A stretch of DNA of 64,000 nucleotides from Bacteroidales bacterium (GCA_016936355.1 JAFGYB010000065.1:1-64000); one strand, 5' to 3'; counted from the stretch's first letter, positions 26,591 to 35,880 are shown. The notes: generated from the letters alone by a model not told the origin. Program-made: numbers and translations.

Positions 26591-26610
26591 TAGCGGGGGC
26601 AGGATTCGAA
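26591..26610 (-). repeat. tRNA 3'-end fragment (possible attachment-site scar)
   Basis: The minus strand reads TTCGAATCCTGCCCCCGCTA: a 7-nt T loop, the 3' half of a T stem, the 3' half of an acceptor stem and a discriminator A. It resembles the 3' end of Bacteroidota tRNA-Met-type genes. The 5' T-stem half and the rest of a tRNA are missing, so it is only a fragment. Confidence 0.5.
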
Positions 26611-26618
26611 ACTAAGAC

Positions 26619-26652
26619 AAAAAAAGGCTGCCTCAAATGAAGCAGCCTTTCG
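26619..26652 (-). terminator. Intrinsic terminator of ppdK
   Basis: Stem AAAGGCTGC (26623-26631) / GCAGCCTTT (26642-26650) followed on the minus strand by a T run, just after the ppdK stop. Confidence 0.9.
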
Positions 26653-26672
26653 TATTGATGAAGCCTGAAGAA

Positions 26673-29414
26673 TTATTTCTTCTTGCTTTTTTTGTTGATA
26701 ATCGCAGCCTGTGCAGCAGCCAAACGTGCAATCGGCACGCGGTAGGGTGAACAACTCACGTAGTTCAGACCGGTGCGGTGGCAGAACTCAATGGAGCTTG
26801 GTTCGCCGCCGTGTTCGCCACAGATACCGAGCTTGATGTTCTTGCGGGTCTTGCGTCCTTTCTTCACAGCAGTTTCCACCAGCTGTCCCACACCTTCCTG
26901 ATCCAGTACCTGGAAAGGATCGTTTTTCAAAATACCCTTTTCAAGGTAGACGGGGAGGAACTTACCGGCGTCGTCGCGGGAATAACCAAAGGTCATCTGC
27001 GTCAGGTCATTGGTACCGAAGGAGAAGAACTCGGCTGATTCTGCAATTTTATCAGCAGTCAAAGCAGCACGGGGGATCTCAATCATGGTACCTACCAGGA
27101 AGTCGATCTTTTCGCCTCTTTCTTCAAATACCTTGGCAATGGTGTCGCGGATGATTTTTTCCTGCATTTTCATTTCAGCCAGGGTACCGGTCAGCGGAAC
27201 CATGATTTCAGGACGGGCATCGATGCCTTTGGCTTTCAAATCCAAAGCAGCTTCGATGATGGCACGGCTCTGCATTTCGGTGATTTCGGGATAAGTATTT
27301 CCCAAACGGCAACCACGGTGACCCAGCATGGGGTTGAATTCGCTGAGGTCTTCCACTTTGGCTTTGATCACATCCACAGAAACGCCCATGACGTCGGCCA
27401 TTTCCTGCTGTCCTTTATCGTCGTGAGGCACGAATTCGTGCAACGGGGGGTCGAGCAGACGAACGGTTACGGGCAAGCCTTTCATGGCATTGAAAATACC
27501 TTCGAAGTCCTTGCGCTGAATGGGGAGCAGTCTGTCTAAAGCTTCTCTTCTTCCTGCTTCGTCTTTGGCGAGGATCATTTCACGCATGGCAATAATCTTG
27601 TCGTCACCAAAGAACATGTGTTCGGTACGGCACAAACCAATACCCTGAGCACCGAAGTCACGGGCTACCTGAGCATCGTGGGGCGTGTCGGCATTGGTAC
27701 GAACGGTGAGCGAGGCTTTTTTGTCGGCCAGTTTCATCAGCTTACCGAAGTCGCCGCTCATTTCAGGATTGACGGTGGCAATCTTGCCATCGTACACTTC
27801 ACCGGTACTCCCGTTCAAGGAAATGAAGTCCCCTTCTTTGTAAGTGGTACCGTCCATTTCGAGGGTACGGGCCTTGTAATTGATCTTGATGCTTCCGGCA
27901 CCGGATACACAGCATTTACCCATACCACGGGCTACCACAGCAGCGTGGGAGGTCATCCCTCCGCGGGCGGTAAGAATCCCTTCGGCAGTGTTCATGCCTT
28001 TCAAATCTTCGGGTGAGGTTTCAATACGAACCAGCACTACTTTTTTGCCTTCGGCAGCCCAGCTTTCGGCATCGTCGGCGTGGAAGACCACCTGACCGGC
28101 AGCAGCCCCGGGAGAGGCGGGCAACCCTTTGGCCATTACCTTGGCGTTCTTCACGGCTTCTCCGTCGAATACAGGGTGCAGCAGTTCGTCGAGCTTTTCG
28201 GGTTCTACCCGCATCAAAGCTTCTTCTTTGGAGATAAGGTCTTCGCGCAGCATGTCCATGGCGATTTTTACCATGGCCGCACCGGTACGTTTTCCGTTAC
28301 GGGTTTGCAGCAGCCACAGTTTACCGTCCTGGATGGTGAATTCCATGTCCTGCATGTCGCGGTAGTGGTTTTCCAGTGCTTTCTGTGTATCGAACAGTTC
28401 TTTGTACACAACGGGCATGGCTTCTTCCAGTGAAGGGTAGTTGGCAGCGCGGTCTTCTTCGGTTACGTTGGCCAGTTTGGCCCAGCGCAGGGAACCTTCT
28501 TTGGTGATCTGCTGCGGGGTACGGATGCCGGCTACCACGTCTTCTCCCTGAGCGTCGATGAGGTATTCACCGTTGAACAGGTTTTCGCCGGTACCGGCGT
28601 CACGGGTAAAGGCCACACCGGTAGCGGAGTTGCTGCCCATGTTACCGAATACCATAGCCTGTACGTTGACAGCGGTTCCCCATTCATCAGGGATTTTATT
28701 CAGTTTTCTGTAAAGGATGGCACGGTCGTTCATCCAGCTGTCGAATACGGCCATCACAGCGCCCCAGAGTTGTTCCCAGGGGTTATCGGGGAAATCTTTC
28801 CCAGTTTGTTTTTTCACGGCAGCTTTAAACTGGCTCACCAGTTCTTTCAGATCGTCGGCTGAAAGTTGGGTATCCAGTTTTACCCCGCGTTTTTCTTTCA
28901 TTTCTTCAATGATCAATTCAAAGGGATCTTCGTCTTCCTTGGATTCGGGTTTCATACCCAAAACCACGTCACCGTACATCTGTACGAAACGACGATATGA
29001 ATCCCAGGCAAAACGTTCGTTGCCCGATTTCTTGGCAATACCCTGAACGGCTTTGTCGTTCAATCCCAGGTTCAGCACGGTATCCATCATACCAGGCATG
29101 GAAGCGCGGGCTCCTGAACGGACGGAAACCAGCAAAGGATTTTCCTGATCGCCGAAACCGGTACCCATAATGTTTTCCACATTTTTAATCCCTGCTTCAA
29201 CATCCTTTTTGATCTGTTCTACAACGTAGTCCTGTCCTTTTTCGTTGTACAGGGTACACACGTCAGTGGTAATGGTGAAACCGGGAGGAACCGGAACCCC
29301 GATGAGGTTCATTTCGGCCAGGTTGGCACCTTTGCCTCCCAAAGTGTTTTTCATTTTTGCATTCCCTTCGGCTTTTCGGTCACCGAAGAGGTAAACATAC
29401 TTTGCTTTAGACAT
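26673..29414 (-). CDS. ppdK: Pyruvate, phosphate dikinase
   Basis: 913-residue PPDK interconverting pyruvate, ATP and Pi with phosphoenolpyruvate, AMP and PPi. N-terminal ATP-grasp domain with GGKGANLAEM at 27-36 and the VSVRSGARASMPGMMDTVLNLG region; central swivelling domain with the catalytic histidine in GGMTSHAAVVARGMGKCCV; C-terminal PEP/pyruvate barrel with GLCRTEHMFF and FGTNDLTQMTFGYSRDDAGKF. Length is normal. The charged tail KKSKKK is unremarkable. It probably supports gluconeogenesis or PPi-linked glycolysis, in keeping with the ferredoxin-linked KOR in this window. Confidence 0.97.
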   Translation of the reverse strand: MSKAKYVYLFGDRKAEGNAKMKNTLGGKGANLAEMNLIGVPVPPGFTITTDVCTLYNEKGQDYVVEQIKKDVEAGIKNVENIMGTGFGDQENPLLVSVRSGARASMPGMMDTVLNLGLNDKAVQGIAKKSGNERFAWDSYRRFVQMYGDVVLGMKPESKEDEDPFELIIEEMKEKRGVKLDTQLSADDLKELVSQFKAAVKKQTGKDFPDNPWEQLWGAVMAVFDSWMNDRAILYRKLNKIPDEWGTAVNVQAMVFGNMGSNSATGVAFTRDAGTGENLFNGEYLIDAQGEDVVAGIRTPQQITKEGSLRWAKLANVTEEDRAANYPSLEEAMPVVYKELFDTQKALENHYRDMQDMEFTIQDGKLWLLQTRNGKRTGAAMVKIAMDMLREDLISKEEALMRVEPEKLDELLHPVFDGEAVKNAKVMAKGLPASPGAAAGQVVFHADDAESWAAEGKKVVLVRIETSPEDLKGMNTAEGILTARGGMTSHAAVVARGMGKCCVSGAGSIKINYKARTLEMDGTTYKEGDFISLNGSTGEVYDGKIATVNPEMSGDFGKLMKLADKKASLTVRTNADTPHDAQVARDFGAQGIGLCRTEHMFFGDDKIIAMREMILAKDEAGRREALDRLLPIQRKDFEGIFNAMKGLPVTVRLLDPPLHEFVPHDDKGQQEMADVMGVSVDVIKAKVEDLSEFNPMLGHRGCRLGNTYPEITEMQSRAIIEAALDLKAKGIDARPEIMVPLTGTLAEMKMQEKIIRDTIAKVFEERGEKIDFLVGTMIEIPRAALTADKIAESAEFFSFGTNDLTQMTFGYSRDDAGKFLPVYLEKGILKNDPFQVLDQEGVGQLVETAVKKGRKTRKNIKLGICGEHGGEPSSIEFCHRTGLNYVSCSPYRVPIARLAAAQAAIINKKSKKK

Positions 29415-29761
29415 TTTGATTGAGTTATTTGTTTAAAAATCCATTCTTATTTTGGAGAGCACAAAGATAATAAAAACCGGTGTTGTAAATTCTTTGTTTT
29501 TAAGCCTCTTGCGCAAAGGTAAAGTAAAACGACGGCTGCCGTTTTACTTTAAAGTTAATCTCGTGATTCAATCGTTTGCGATGTCGCTGCCGGAAGAAAA
29601 AGAATGTGGAATCCGCGCTGCACCGGCCCGGGTGTTTCAGGAGTCCTGTGAAAAAATTGCCTTTGTCTAAGTGTAACCCGTAAAACAGTTGAAATGTGGA
29701 GTTGTCCCTCGGAAGTCTCATTTCGATTTGCTAAGTTTGCAGGGAATAATGAAAAGGGACT
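29415..29761. other. Divergent promoter region between ppdK and the LKR-like gene
   Basis: 347 bp without a gene. It holds a -7-like box for ppdK (minus-strand TATCTTTG, 29462-29469), a -7-like TAAGTTTG (29732-29739) 22 bp before the LKR-like gene, and a perfect inverted repeat at 29521-29550. Neither box has a well-placed -33 element. Confidence 0.45.
29521..29550. repeat. Perfect 11-bp inverted repeat
   Basis: AAAGTAAAACG (29521-29531), 8-nt loop, CGTTTTACTTT (29540-29550). No T run follows on either strand, so it is not a typical terminator. It may be an operator or a small hairpin element in the divergent spacer. Confidence 0.6.
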
Positions 29762-31069
29762 ATGAAGCATAAAATAGGGATACGGTATGAAGACAAATAT
29801 CTGATGGAACGCCGGGTGGCTCTGGTACCCGCACACGTAAAGGTGCTGCGGGAAAAAGGGTTTGAAATTGAGGTGGTTCCGTCCGATAAGCGGGTGTTTA
29901 AGGATCAGGAATATGTGGCAGCAGGAGCCGTGCTGAAAGAGGCGCCGCTGAGTGCCGACATTATCCTGGGGGTGAAGGAAATGCCGATCGACTATTTTGA
30001 AGCCGGAAAGACCTATATCTTTTTCAGTCATACCATCAAAGGACAGGAATACAACATGCCGTTGTTGCAGAATATGATCGACCGTAAGGCCAGCCTCATC
30101 GACTACGAACGCATTGTGGACGAGCAGGGGAGAAGGCTGATTTTTTTCGGTCGCTTTGCCGGTCTGGCCGGAACCATCAACAGTTTGTGGTCGCTGGGAC
30201 AACGGATGAAAGTAAAGGGTGTGTCATCGCCTTTTGAACGTTTGCAGCAAACCCATCACTACGACAGTCTGGAAGAGGCCAAAGCGGTTATTTCCGGAAT
30301 CGGGAAAGAGATCGCCGCAAACGGTTTGCCCGAAGAGCTGACCCCGCTGGTGATTGGAGTCACCGGAAACGGGAATGTTTCCAAAGGAGCGCAGGAAATT
30401 TTGCAGTTGCTGCCGGTAAAAGAAATTGAACCCGGAGATCTGGCAAGCTTACGCGCAGAAGGAAACTATGATGCCCATACGGTTTATAAAGTAATTTTTG
30501 AAGAACCCGATCTGGTGGAATGCATGGATTCCTCTCAGCCTTTTAATTTGCAGGAATATTATGATGAACCGGAAAAGTACCGGTCTGTTTTCGATCAATA
30601 CATTCCGCAGCTGACGGTACTGATGAACTGCATGTACTGGGACGACCGCTATCCGCGCATTGTAACCAGGGAATACCTGAAAAACAACTGGAACGAGTCC
30701 TTCAACCTGAAGGTGATAGGGGATGTGACCTGCGATCCGGAAGGCTCGGTGGAGATTACCTTTGAAGGGACTAAAATTGTGGATCCGGTGTTTACCTATG
30801 ATCCCGATAACGACACCCACCAAATGGGTTTTGAAGGCAAAGGAATTCTGGTAATGGCCGTGGAAATCCTGCCCAGCGAATTGCCAAGGGAATCGTCCCT
30901 GGCGTTTAGTGAAGCCTTGATCCCGTTTCTGCCCGATCTGGCAGAAGCCGATCTGAACGTGCCTTTTGAACAGCTGGACATTCCCGCTCCGTTGAAAAGG
31001 GCGATGATCCTGCACCACGGGCAACTGACTCCTGATTATGAATATTTACAGCAGTATCTTGATGCATAA
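29762..31069 (+). CDS. Lysine-ketoglutarate reductase (saccharopine-forming) homologue
   Basis: 435-residue protein with an AlaDH/PNT-like N-terminal domain (GIRYEDKYLMERRVALVPAHVKVL...GFEIEVVPSDKRVFKDQEY) and LIDYERIVDEQGRRLIFFGRFAGLAGTI, then a Rossmann-type VIGVTGNGNVSKGAQEIL. This order matches the LKR half of eukaryotic bifunctional lysine-ketoglutarate reductase/saccharopine dehydrogenase. It would condense lysine with 2-oxoglutarate to saccharopine using NADPH. A homologue of the second half lies 36 bp downstream. Confidence 0.85.
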   Translation: MKHKIGIRYEDKYLMERRVALVPAHVKVLREKGFEIEVVPSDKRVFKDQEYVAAGAVLKEAPLSADIILGVKEMPIDYFEAGKTYIFFSHTIKGQEYNMPLLQNMIDRKASLIDYERIVDEQGRRLIFFGRFAGLAGTINSLWSLGQRMKVKGVSSPFERLQQTHHYDSLEEAKAVISGIGKEIAANGLPEELTPLVIGVTGNGNVSKGAQEILQLLPVKEIEPGDLASLRAEGNYDAHTVYKVIFEEPDLVECMDSSQPFNLQEYYDEPEKYRSVFDQYIPQLTVLMNCMYWDDRYPRIVTREYLKNNWNESFNLKVIGDVTCDPEGSVEITFEGTKIVDPVFTYDPDNDTHQMGFEGKGILVMAVEILPSELPRESSLAFSEALIPFLPDLAEADLNVPFEQLDIPAPLKRAMILHHGQLTPDYEYLQQYLDA

Positions 31070-31105
31070 AATTTCCGATACAGAACAACGTTAAAAAGGT
31101 TTCTT

Positions 31106-32449
31106 ATGAAAGACATTTTGATTTTGGGCGCCGGCTTATCCACCACCAGTCTGATTGAATATTTGCTGGAACACGCCGAAGAATTCGACTGGCACATTGT
31201 AGTGGCCGACATCGACGAAGAACTGGCCCGCAGAAAAGTGAACGGTAATCCCCGGGGCAAGGCCATTACGTTTGATATCCACGATGATCTGGAAAGCTGG
31301 CGAACCATCGCCAAAGCAGATATAGTAATTTCCATGTTGCCGGCATTTATGCATCATTTTGTAGCTAAAAAGTGCATCGACCTGCGCAAACCCATGCTGA
31401 CGGCTTCCTATGTCACCGATGAGATCAAAGAGTTTGATGAGCTGGCCAGGAAAGCCGGTATTCCCATTTTGATGGAGCTGGGCGTGGACCCGGGAATCGA
31501 TCACATGTCGGCCATGAATGTAATCAACGGAATCAAAGAAAAGGGAGGTGACATTTTGTCGTTTTATTCCTTTACCGGTGGTTTGGTGGCCCCCGAAAGC
31601 GACAACAACCCCTGGAATTATAAGCTTACTTGGAACCCCCGCAATGTGGTGATGGCCGGTACTGGTGTTTCCAAATTCATCCAGCAGGGCAATTACAAAT
31701 ACATTCCCTATTTCAGATTGTTCGACCGCATCCAGACCCGGAAGATTCTGAATTACGGCGAGTTTGAAGCCTATGCCAACCGCGATTCGCTATCCTATCG
31801 CGAGATTTACGGACTGAAGAACATACCCAGTATGTACCGCGGAACCCTGCGGCGTCCCGGTTTTGTGAAAGCCTGGAATGTGTTTGTGCAGCTGGGCGCC
31901 ACCGATGATACCTATAGACTGGAAGATTCGGAAAACATGACCTACCGCGACTTTATCAATTCGTTCATGCAGTATGAACCCACCGTTCCGGTGGAGATCA
32001 AGTTGCAGAACTATTGTCGGAGTGCCTCCGATCCGGTGGTGTTTGAGAAGCTGAAATGGCTGGGCATATTTGACAAACGCAAGATCGGACTAAAGAACGC
32101 CACCCCGGCGGAAGTGTTGCAGAAACTGATCAAGGAAAAATGGAAACTCGACCCGGACGATAAGGATCTGCTGGTGATGCAGCACGAATTCAAATACAAG
32201 CTGGGTGATGAAGTGAAAATGATTGTTTCTGCCATGGCGCTGGAGGGAGAGAATCAGGAACAGACGGCCATGGCCAAAACCGTGGGGCTGCCACTGGCCA
32301 TTGCCACGAAACTGCTGGCTACGGGGCAGATCAACAAAACCGGTATTCACCGTCCCATTGACAAAGATATGTACGAGCCCATACTGACAGAATTGAAAAG
32401 GTATGATATTTGTTTCAAGGAAACCGAATATCTGGTGGATCAGTCATAA
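31106..32449 (+). CDS. Saccharopine dehydrogenase (glutamate-forming) homologue
   Basis: 447-residue protein with N-terminal nucleotide-binding ILGAGLSTTSLIEYLL, then SMLPAFMHHFVAKKCIDL and the substrate-domain segments LTASYVTDEIKEFDELARKAGIPILMELGVDPGIDHMSAM and FYSFTGGLVAPESDNNPWNYKLTWNPRNVV, typical of saccharopine dehydrogenase. It would split saccharopine into glutamate and 2-aminoadipate semialdehyde. Together with the upstream gene it forms a split version of the LKR/SDH pathway. Confidence 0.9.
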   Translation: MKDILILGAGLSTTSLIEYLLEHAEEFDWHIVVADIDEELARRKVNGNPRGKAITFDIHDDLESWRTIAKADIVISMLPAFMHHFVAKKCIDLRKPMLTASYVTDEIKEFDELARKAGIPILMELGVDPGIDHMSAMNVINGIKEKGGDILSFYSFTGGLVAPESDNNPWNYKLTWNPRNVVMAGTGVSKFIQQGNYKYIPYFRLFDRIQTRKILNYGEFEAYANRDSLSYREIYGLKNIPSMYRGTLRRPGFVKAWNVFVQLGATDDTYRLEDSENMTYRDFINSFMQYEPTVPVEIKLQNYCRSASDPVVFEKLKWLGIFDKRKIGLKNATPAEVLQKLIKEKWKLDPDDKDLLVMQHEFKYKLGDEVKMIVSAMALEGENQEQTAMAKTVGLPLAIATKLLATGQINKTGIHRPIDKDMYEPILTELKRYDICFKETEYLVDQS

Positions 32450-32476
32450 CGACACTGCCAACTTTACAAGAACATT

Positions 32477-33379
32477 ATGGGTTTTATTATTTTAATCATC
32501 CTGATCGGAGTCGCTGTTTACTACATCTCCAAATGGCAGACTTCTTCAACAGGAAATACTACATCCAACAGTAATCCTTATTCATCTAATAACCAGTCGC
32601 GTGATACAGGACCGTATAGCTCACAAGCTGCCAGGGGTCAGCGATCCGGTTCTGGTGGTGGCAGTTATGCCCGCTGGATTGGCGGGGGCCTGGGCTGGGC
32701 CTTTGGCGGTCCCATTGGCGGTATCCTAGGCTTTATGATGGGCTCTATGTTTCAGAACGGAGGAGTAAACCGTGTGTTTGGTCAGGGCGTCCCGCAGCAA
32801 ACAGGAAATTTTAATGTGAGTCTTGTGGTGCTCAGTGCTGCCGTGATGAAAGCCGATGGCAAGGTAACTAAATCGGAACTGGACTATGTGAAGAAATTCT
32901 TCGTTCATAATTTCGGAACCGAAGTGGCCCAACAATACGTGAAAATGCTGGGAGAAATCCTGAAACAGGATTTTGATGTCAGTGCTGTTGCCCAGCAAAT
33001 CGGGCAGTATATGGATTATGCCTCGCGGTTGCAGCTGTTGCACTACTTGTTTGGGATTGCCCAGGCCGATGGTAGTGTTTCCAAATCGGAAGTAGAGTTG
33101 CTAAGCCGGATTTCTGCTTCCATGCGCATTCCTGTGGCTGATTACGAGTCGCTGAAGGCTATGTTCGTGAAAAATACCGACAGTGCCTATACCATCCTGG
33201 GTATTAAACACGATGCAACGGAAGAAGAAATCAAAACAGCGTACCGCGAAATGGCTAAGAAATACCATCCCGATAAGGTGAGTCATCTGGGTGAAGATGT
33301 GAAAAAAGCCGCCGAGGAAAAATTCCAGAGTGTGAACGAAGCGTACGAAACCATCAAGAAGGAGCGGGGAATCAGGTAG
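32477..33379 (+). CDS. DjlA-like protein: membrane anchor, TerB domain, J domain
   Basis: 300-residue protein. An N-terminal membrane helix (FIILIILIGVAVYYI, 3-17) is followed by a Ser/Gly-rich linker and a glycine-zipper-like GGGLGWAFGGPIGGILGFMMGSMF. A TerB-like helical domain spans about 112-225, with acidic KADGKVTKSELDYV and QADGSVSKSEVELL. A C-terminal J domain (about 233-300) carries YHPDK. This is the architecture of DjlA, an inner-membrane DnaK co-chaperone. It lies 27 bp after the saccharopine dehydrogenase gene. Confidence 0.88.
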   Translation: MGFIILIILIGVAVYYISKWQTSSTGNTTSNSNPYSSNNQSRDTGPYSSQAARGQRSGSGGGSYARWIGGGLGWAFGGPIGGILGFMMGSMFQNGGVNRVFGQGVPQQTGNFNVSLVVLSAAVMKADGKVTKSELDYVKKFFVHNFGTEVAQQYVKMLGEILKQDFDVSAVAQQIGQYMDYASRLQLLHYLFGIAQADGSVSKSEVELLSRISASMRIPVADYESLKAMFVKNTDSAYTILGIKHDATEEEIKTAYREMAKKYHPDKVSHLGEDVKKAAEEKFQSVNEAYETIKKERGIR

Positions 33380-33380
33380 C

Positions 33381-33836
33381 TTATTTTTTCAGATGACGGT
33401 CAATTTCCCGTTGTGCATCTTTTTGCTTCAGCGTTTCCCGTTTGTCGTAATAGTGTTTCCCTTTGGCCAGGGCGATTTCCAGTTTGGCCAGTCCTTTGTT
33501 GTTGATAAAGAGTACGGTGGGCACCAGGGTAAGTCCTTTTTCCTTGATCTTGATTTCCAGTTTTTTCAGTTCCTTTTTTGTGAGTAAGAGCTTTCGATCT
33601 CTTTTGGCAACGTGGTTGTTGTAAGTACCATAACTGTATTCGGCAATGTGCATTCCGCGGACGAACAATTCGCCACCATCAAAAATACAATACGTATCGG
33701 CCAGACTGGCTTTCCCGTTGCGAATGGATTTAATCTCCGTTCCTGTCAGGACAATACCCGCCACATAGCGCTCCAGAACGAAGTACTCGAAACTCACCCG
33801 CTTATTCTTAATCCGTATGTCGTTGCCTGCTTTCAT
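33381..33836 (-). CDS. smpB: SsrA-binding protein SmpB
   Basis: Binds tmRNA and delivers it to stalled ribosomes for trans-translation. The 151-residue protein has the family signature [32 protein letters not shown] near the N-terminus, [26 protein letters not shown], and the basic tail [29 protein letters not shown] 33836 ([11 protein letters not shown]) is used rather than the longer frame. A minus-strand TATCTTTG -7 box lies at 33861-33868. Confidence 0.96.
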   Translation of the reverse strand: MKAGNDIRIKNKRVSFEYFVLERYVAGIVLTGTEIKSIRNGKASLADTYCIFDGGELFVRGMHIAEYSYGTYNNHVAKRDRKLLLTKKELKKLEIKIKEKGLTLVPTVLFINNKGLAKLEIALAKGKHYYDKRETLKQKDAQREIDRHLKK

Positions 33837-33957
33837 CGTTTTTCTTCCCGAAAAGGGCTGCAAAGATAATAAAGAATAGACTATAATATATTTGATTTAT
33901 TTGAGTTCATTACTATGAAAAACTGTAATTAGTTTCATCAGAAAATATCCGTAGTTG

Positions 33958-34515
33958 ATGCGTTTTGTGAAGATGATCCTTCTGATGCTGGCAATCATGG
34001 TCAGCGGTTGCGTTTATAGCCAGTCCAAGCATGATTCTACCATTTTTTGGACTCAGGATGTACAACTCCGCTGGAGTGATTTTAAAGGCGCGGTTCCCGA
34101 TCCCGCTCCTAAGTGGGATGCTACATCCTTTGTCGAATTAAAAACCAAAGCCCGTTGGGTTCACGGTGTACCGGATTTTGAGGTCTATGCTGTGTTTCAG
34201 AGATACGATTCGTGGACCCGAAACAGTACTTCCAGTTTATTGCTCAAACACGAACAACTTCATTTCGACATTGGTGAATTGTATGTGCGGAAAATGAGGA
34301 AGGAGTTGTCAGCCTTGCGATCGAAGAGAGAGGGTACACCAAAGGACTATCTGCAGGTGTTTGACCGGTTGGCAGAGGAGTGTAATGAAATGGATTCGCT
34401 GTACGATGCTGAAACGGCACATGGGGTGTATCAAAGCCAACAGGAAGTATGGAACAAGAAAATTGCGAAAGAATTGTTCAGGCTGAGAAAATATGCTGAT
34501 GATGGTTTTGAATGA
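33958..34515 (+). CDS. DUF922-like secreted protein with HExxH motif
   Basis: 185-residue exported protein with a lipoprotein-type signal (MILLMLAIMVSGC). It contains LRWSDFKGAVPDPAPKWDATSF and KHEQLHFDIGELYVRKM with an HEQLH zinc-protease-like motif at about 98-102, the arrangement of the DUF922 family of predicted zinc-dependent proteases. The ATG at 33958 is preferred over TTG 33955. A TATATTTG -7 box lies at 33887-33894. No partner gene is evident. Confidence 0.75.
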   Translation: MRFVKMILLMLAIMVSGCVYSQSKHDSTIFWTQDVQLRWSDFKGAVPDPAPKWDATSFVELKTKARWVHGVPDFEVYAVFQRYDSWTRNSTSSLLLKHEQLHFDIGELYVRKMRKELSALRSKREGTPKDYLQVFDRLAEECNEMDSLYDAETAHGVYQSQQEVWNKKIAKELFRLRKYADDGFE

Positions 34516-34606
34516 TTCATTGTCGATTATAAATACCAACATCGTTCGTTGATGCTTAGGATGCATCCAGTAACTTCAGCATTTTTAACTTTTCGGTTTT
34601 CATAGA

Positions 34607-34639
34607 TTTCAAACGTTAGCGGAATATTTTTTACCTTTG
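34607..34639 (+). promoter_or_regulatory. Putative promoter of the tyrosine degradation operon
   Basis: TACCTTTG (34632-34639) matches TAnnTTTG; TTTC (34607-34610) lies 21 bp upstream, one base from the -33 TTTG. The hmgA ATG follows 29 bp after the -7 box. Confidence 0.45.
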
Positions 34640-34668
34640 CGAAGAGTTTTTAATTAATCTAAATAAAG

Positions 34669-35829
34669 ATGCCTTATTACCAGGTAAAAGGAAACGTTCC
34701 GGCCAAAAGGCACATCCAGTTTCGTAAAGAAGATGGCAGTCTGTATGCCGAAGAACTGGTTTCCACCGAAGGTTTCTCTGATGTTTATTCACTGGTTTAT
34801 CACGAATTTGCTCCCACCGGAGTATCCCGTATTGGAAAACCTGTCGAATTAAAGAAGAAAGTTGCGGTTGATAACAACATGCAGCACCGTTCTTTCAAGG
34901 GTTTTGATGTGAAACCTGAAGACGATTATATGCAAAGCCGTAAGGTGGTGCTCTTCAACGACGATGTGGAAGTGATCCTGGCAGCACCTCGGAAATCCAT
35001 GAAAGACTATTTTTACAAAAATGCTTCGGCTGATGAACTGATCTTTGTTCATAAAGGCAAGGGAATTCTGCATTCGGTGTACGGGGAATTGCCTTTCAGG
35101 GAAGGCGATCATGTGGTTGTGCCAAAAGGTACTATCTATCAACTGGAACTGGAACATGAAGACAACCGGCTGTTTATTGTGGAGTCGTTTCATCCTTTAC
35201 GTTTTCCCAAACGCTATGTGAACCGGGAAGGGCAGCTGCTCGAGCATTCACCGTTTTACGAACGCGATTTGAAGGCTCCTGAACTGAAGAAACATTATGC
35301 TGAAAAAGGAAGTTATCAGGTGTGGATCAAAAAACACGACTGGATGTATCCGTACGAATATACCAGCCATCCTTTTGATGCCGTTGGCTGGGACGGGCAT
35401 GTGTATCCGTATACTTTTTCCATCTATGATTTTGAACCCATAACCGGGCGTTTGCATCAGCCGCCTCCGGTGCACCAGACGTTTGAAACCCATGCTTTTG
35501 TTGTGTGTGCTTTTGTGCCCCGGCTCTATGATTATCATCCGCTCTCCATCCCGGCTCCGTATAACCACAGCAATGTGGATTCGGACGAAGTGCTGTATTA
35601 TGTGGACGGCGATTTCATGAGTCGAAACAACATCCAGAAAGGACAAATCACGCTGCATCCGCTGGGTATTCCGCACGGTCCGCATCCGGGTGCTGTGGAA
35701 CGCAGCATTGGCAAGGAAAAAACAGACGAATACGCTGTGATGCTGGATACGTTCCGGCCGTTGAAGTTAACCCGCGAAGCCCTGCAGATTGAAGACCCGG
35801 ATTATTTCAAAAGCTGGCTTCATGATTAA
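34669..35829 (+). CDS. hmgA: Homogentisate 1,2-dioxygenase
   Basis: 386-residue Fe(II) ring-cleaving dioxygenase that converts homogentisate to maleylacetoacetate. The N-terminus MPYYQVKGNVPAKRHIQFR is typical of the bacterial/Bacteroidota branch. The cupin C-terminal half has PPPVHQTFETHAFVVCAFVPRLYDYHPLSIPAPYNHSNVDSDEVLYY with the metal histidines and glutamate, and HPLGIPHGPHPGAVE. First gene of a four-gene unit with hppD, fahA and a flavin reductase gene, making a complete route from 4-hydroxyphenylpyruvate apart from isomerisation. Confidence 0.95.
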   Translation: MPYYQVKGNVPAKRHIQFRKEDGSLYAEELVSTEGFSDVYSLVYHEFAPTGVSRIGKPVELKKKVAVDNNMQHRSFKGFDVKPEDDYMQSRKVVLFNDDVEVILAAPRKSMKDYFYKNASADELIFVHKGKGILHSVYGELPFREGDHVVVPKGTIYQLELEHEDNRLFIVESFHPLRFPKRYVNREGQLLEHSPFYERDLKAPELKKHYAEKGSYQVWIKKHDWMYPYEYTSHPFDAVGWDGHVYPYTFSIYDFEPITGRLHQPPPVHQTFETHAFVVCAFVPRLYDYHPLSIPAPYNHSNVDSDEVLYYVDGDFMSRNNIQKGQITLHPLGIPHGPHPGAVERSIGKEKTDEYAVMLDTFRPLKLTREALQIEDPDYFKSWLHD

Positions 35830-35880
35830 AATGGATAATAAATTGTTGAATATACCGGACAACCGGAAAAATAATGGATT

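Larger units (their letters stand above)
25861..26618. other. Gene-free repeat island
   Basis: About 760 bp between the 5'-nucleotidase gene and the ppdK terminator. The open frames in it are low-complexity translations of repeats and lack any family resemblance. It holds a 21-bp minisatellite, several perfect inverted repeats, a REP-like hairpin element and a tRNA 3'-end fragment, each listed separately. Confidence 0.7.

Noticed and set aside
26560..26620. Complete tRNA gene on the minus strand
   Set aside because: Only the T loop, 3' T stem and acceptor 3' strand are present; the 5' T stem does not pair and no anticodon arm is found.
18000..30000. Higher GC of the 18-30 kb stretch as a sign of horizontal transfer
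   Set aside because: The genes there are ordinary chromosomal Bacteroidota families (ppdK, symporters, SDR) with no mobility genes; codon bias in strongly expressed genes explains it better.
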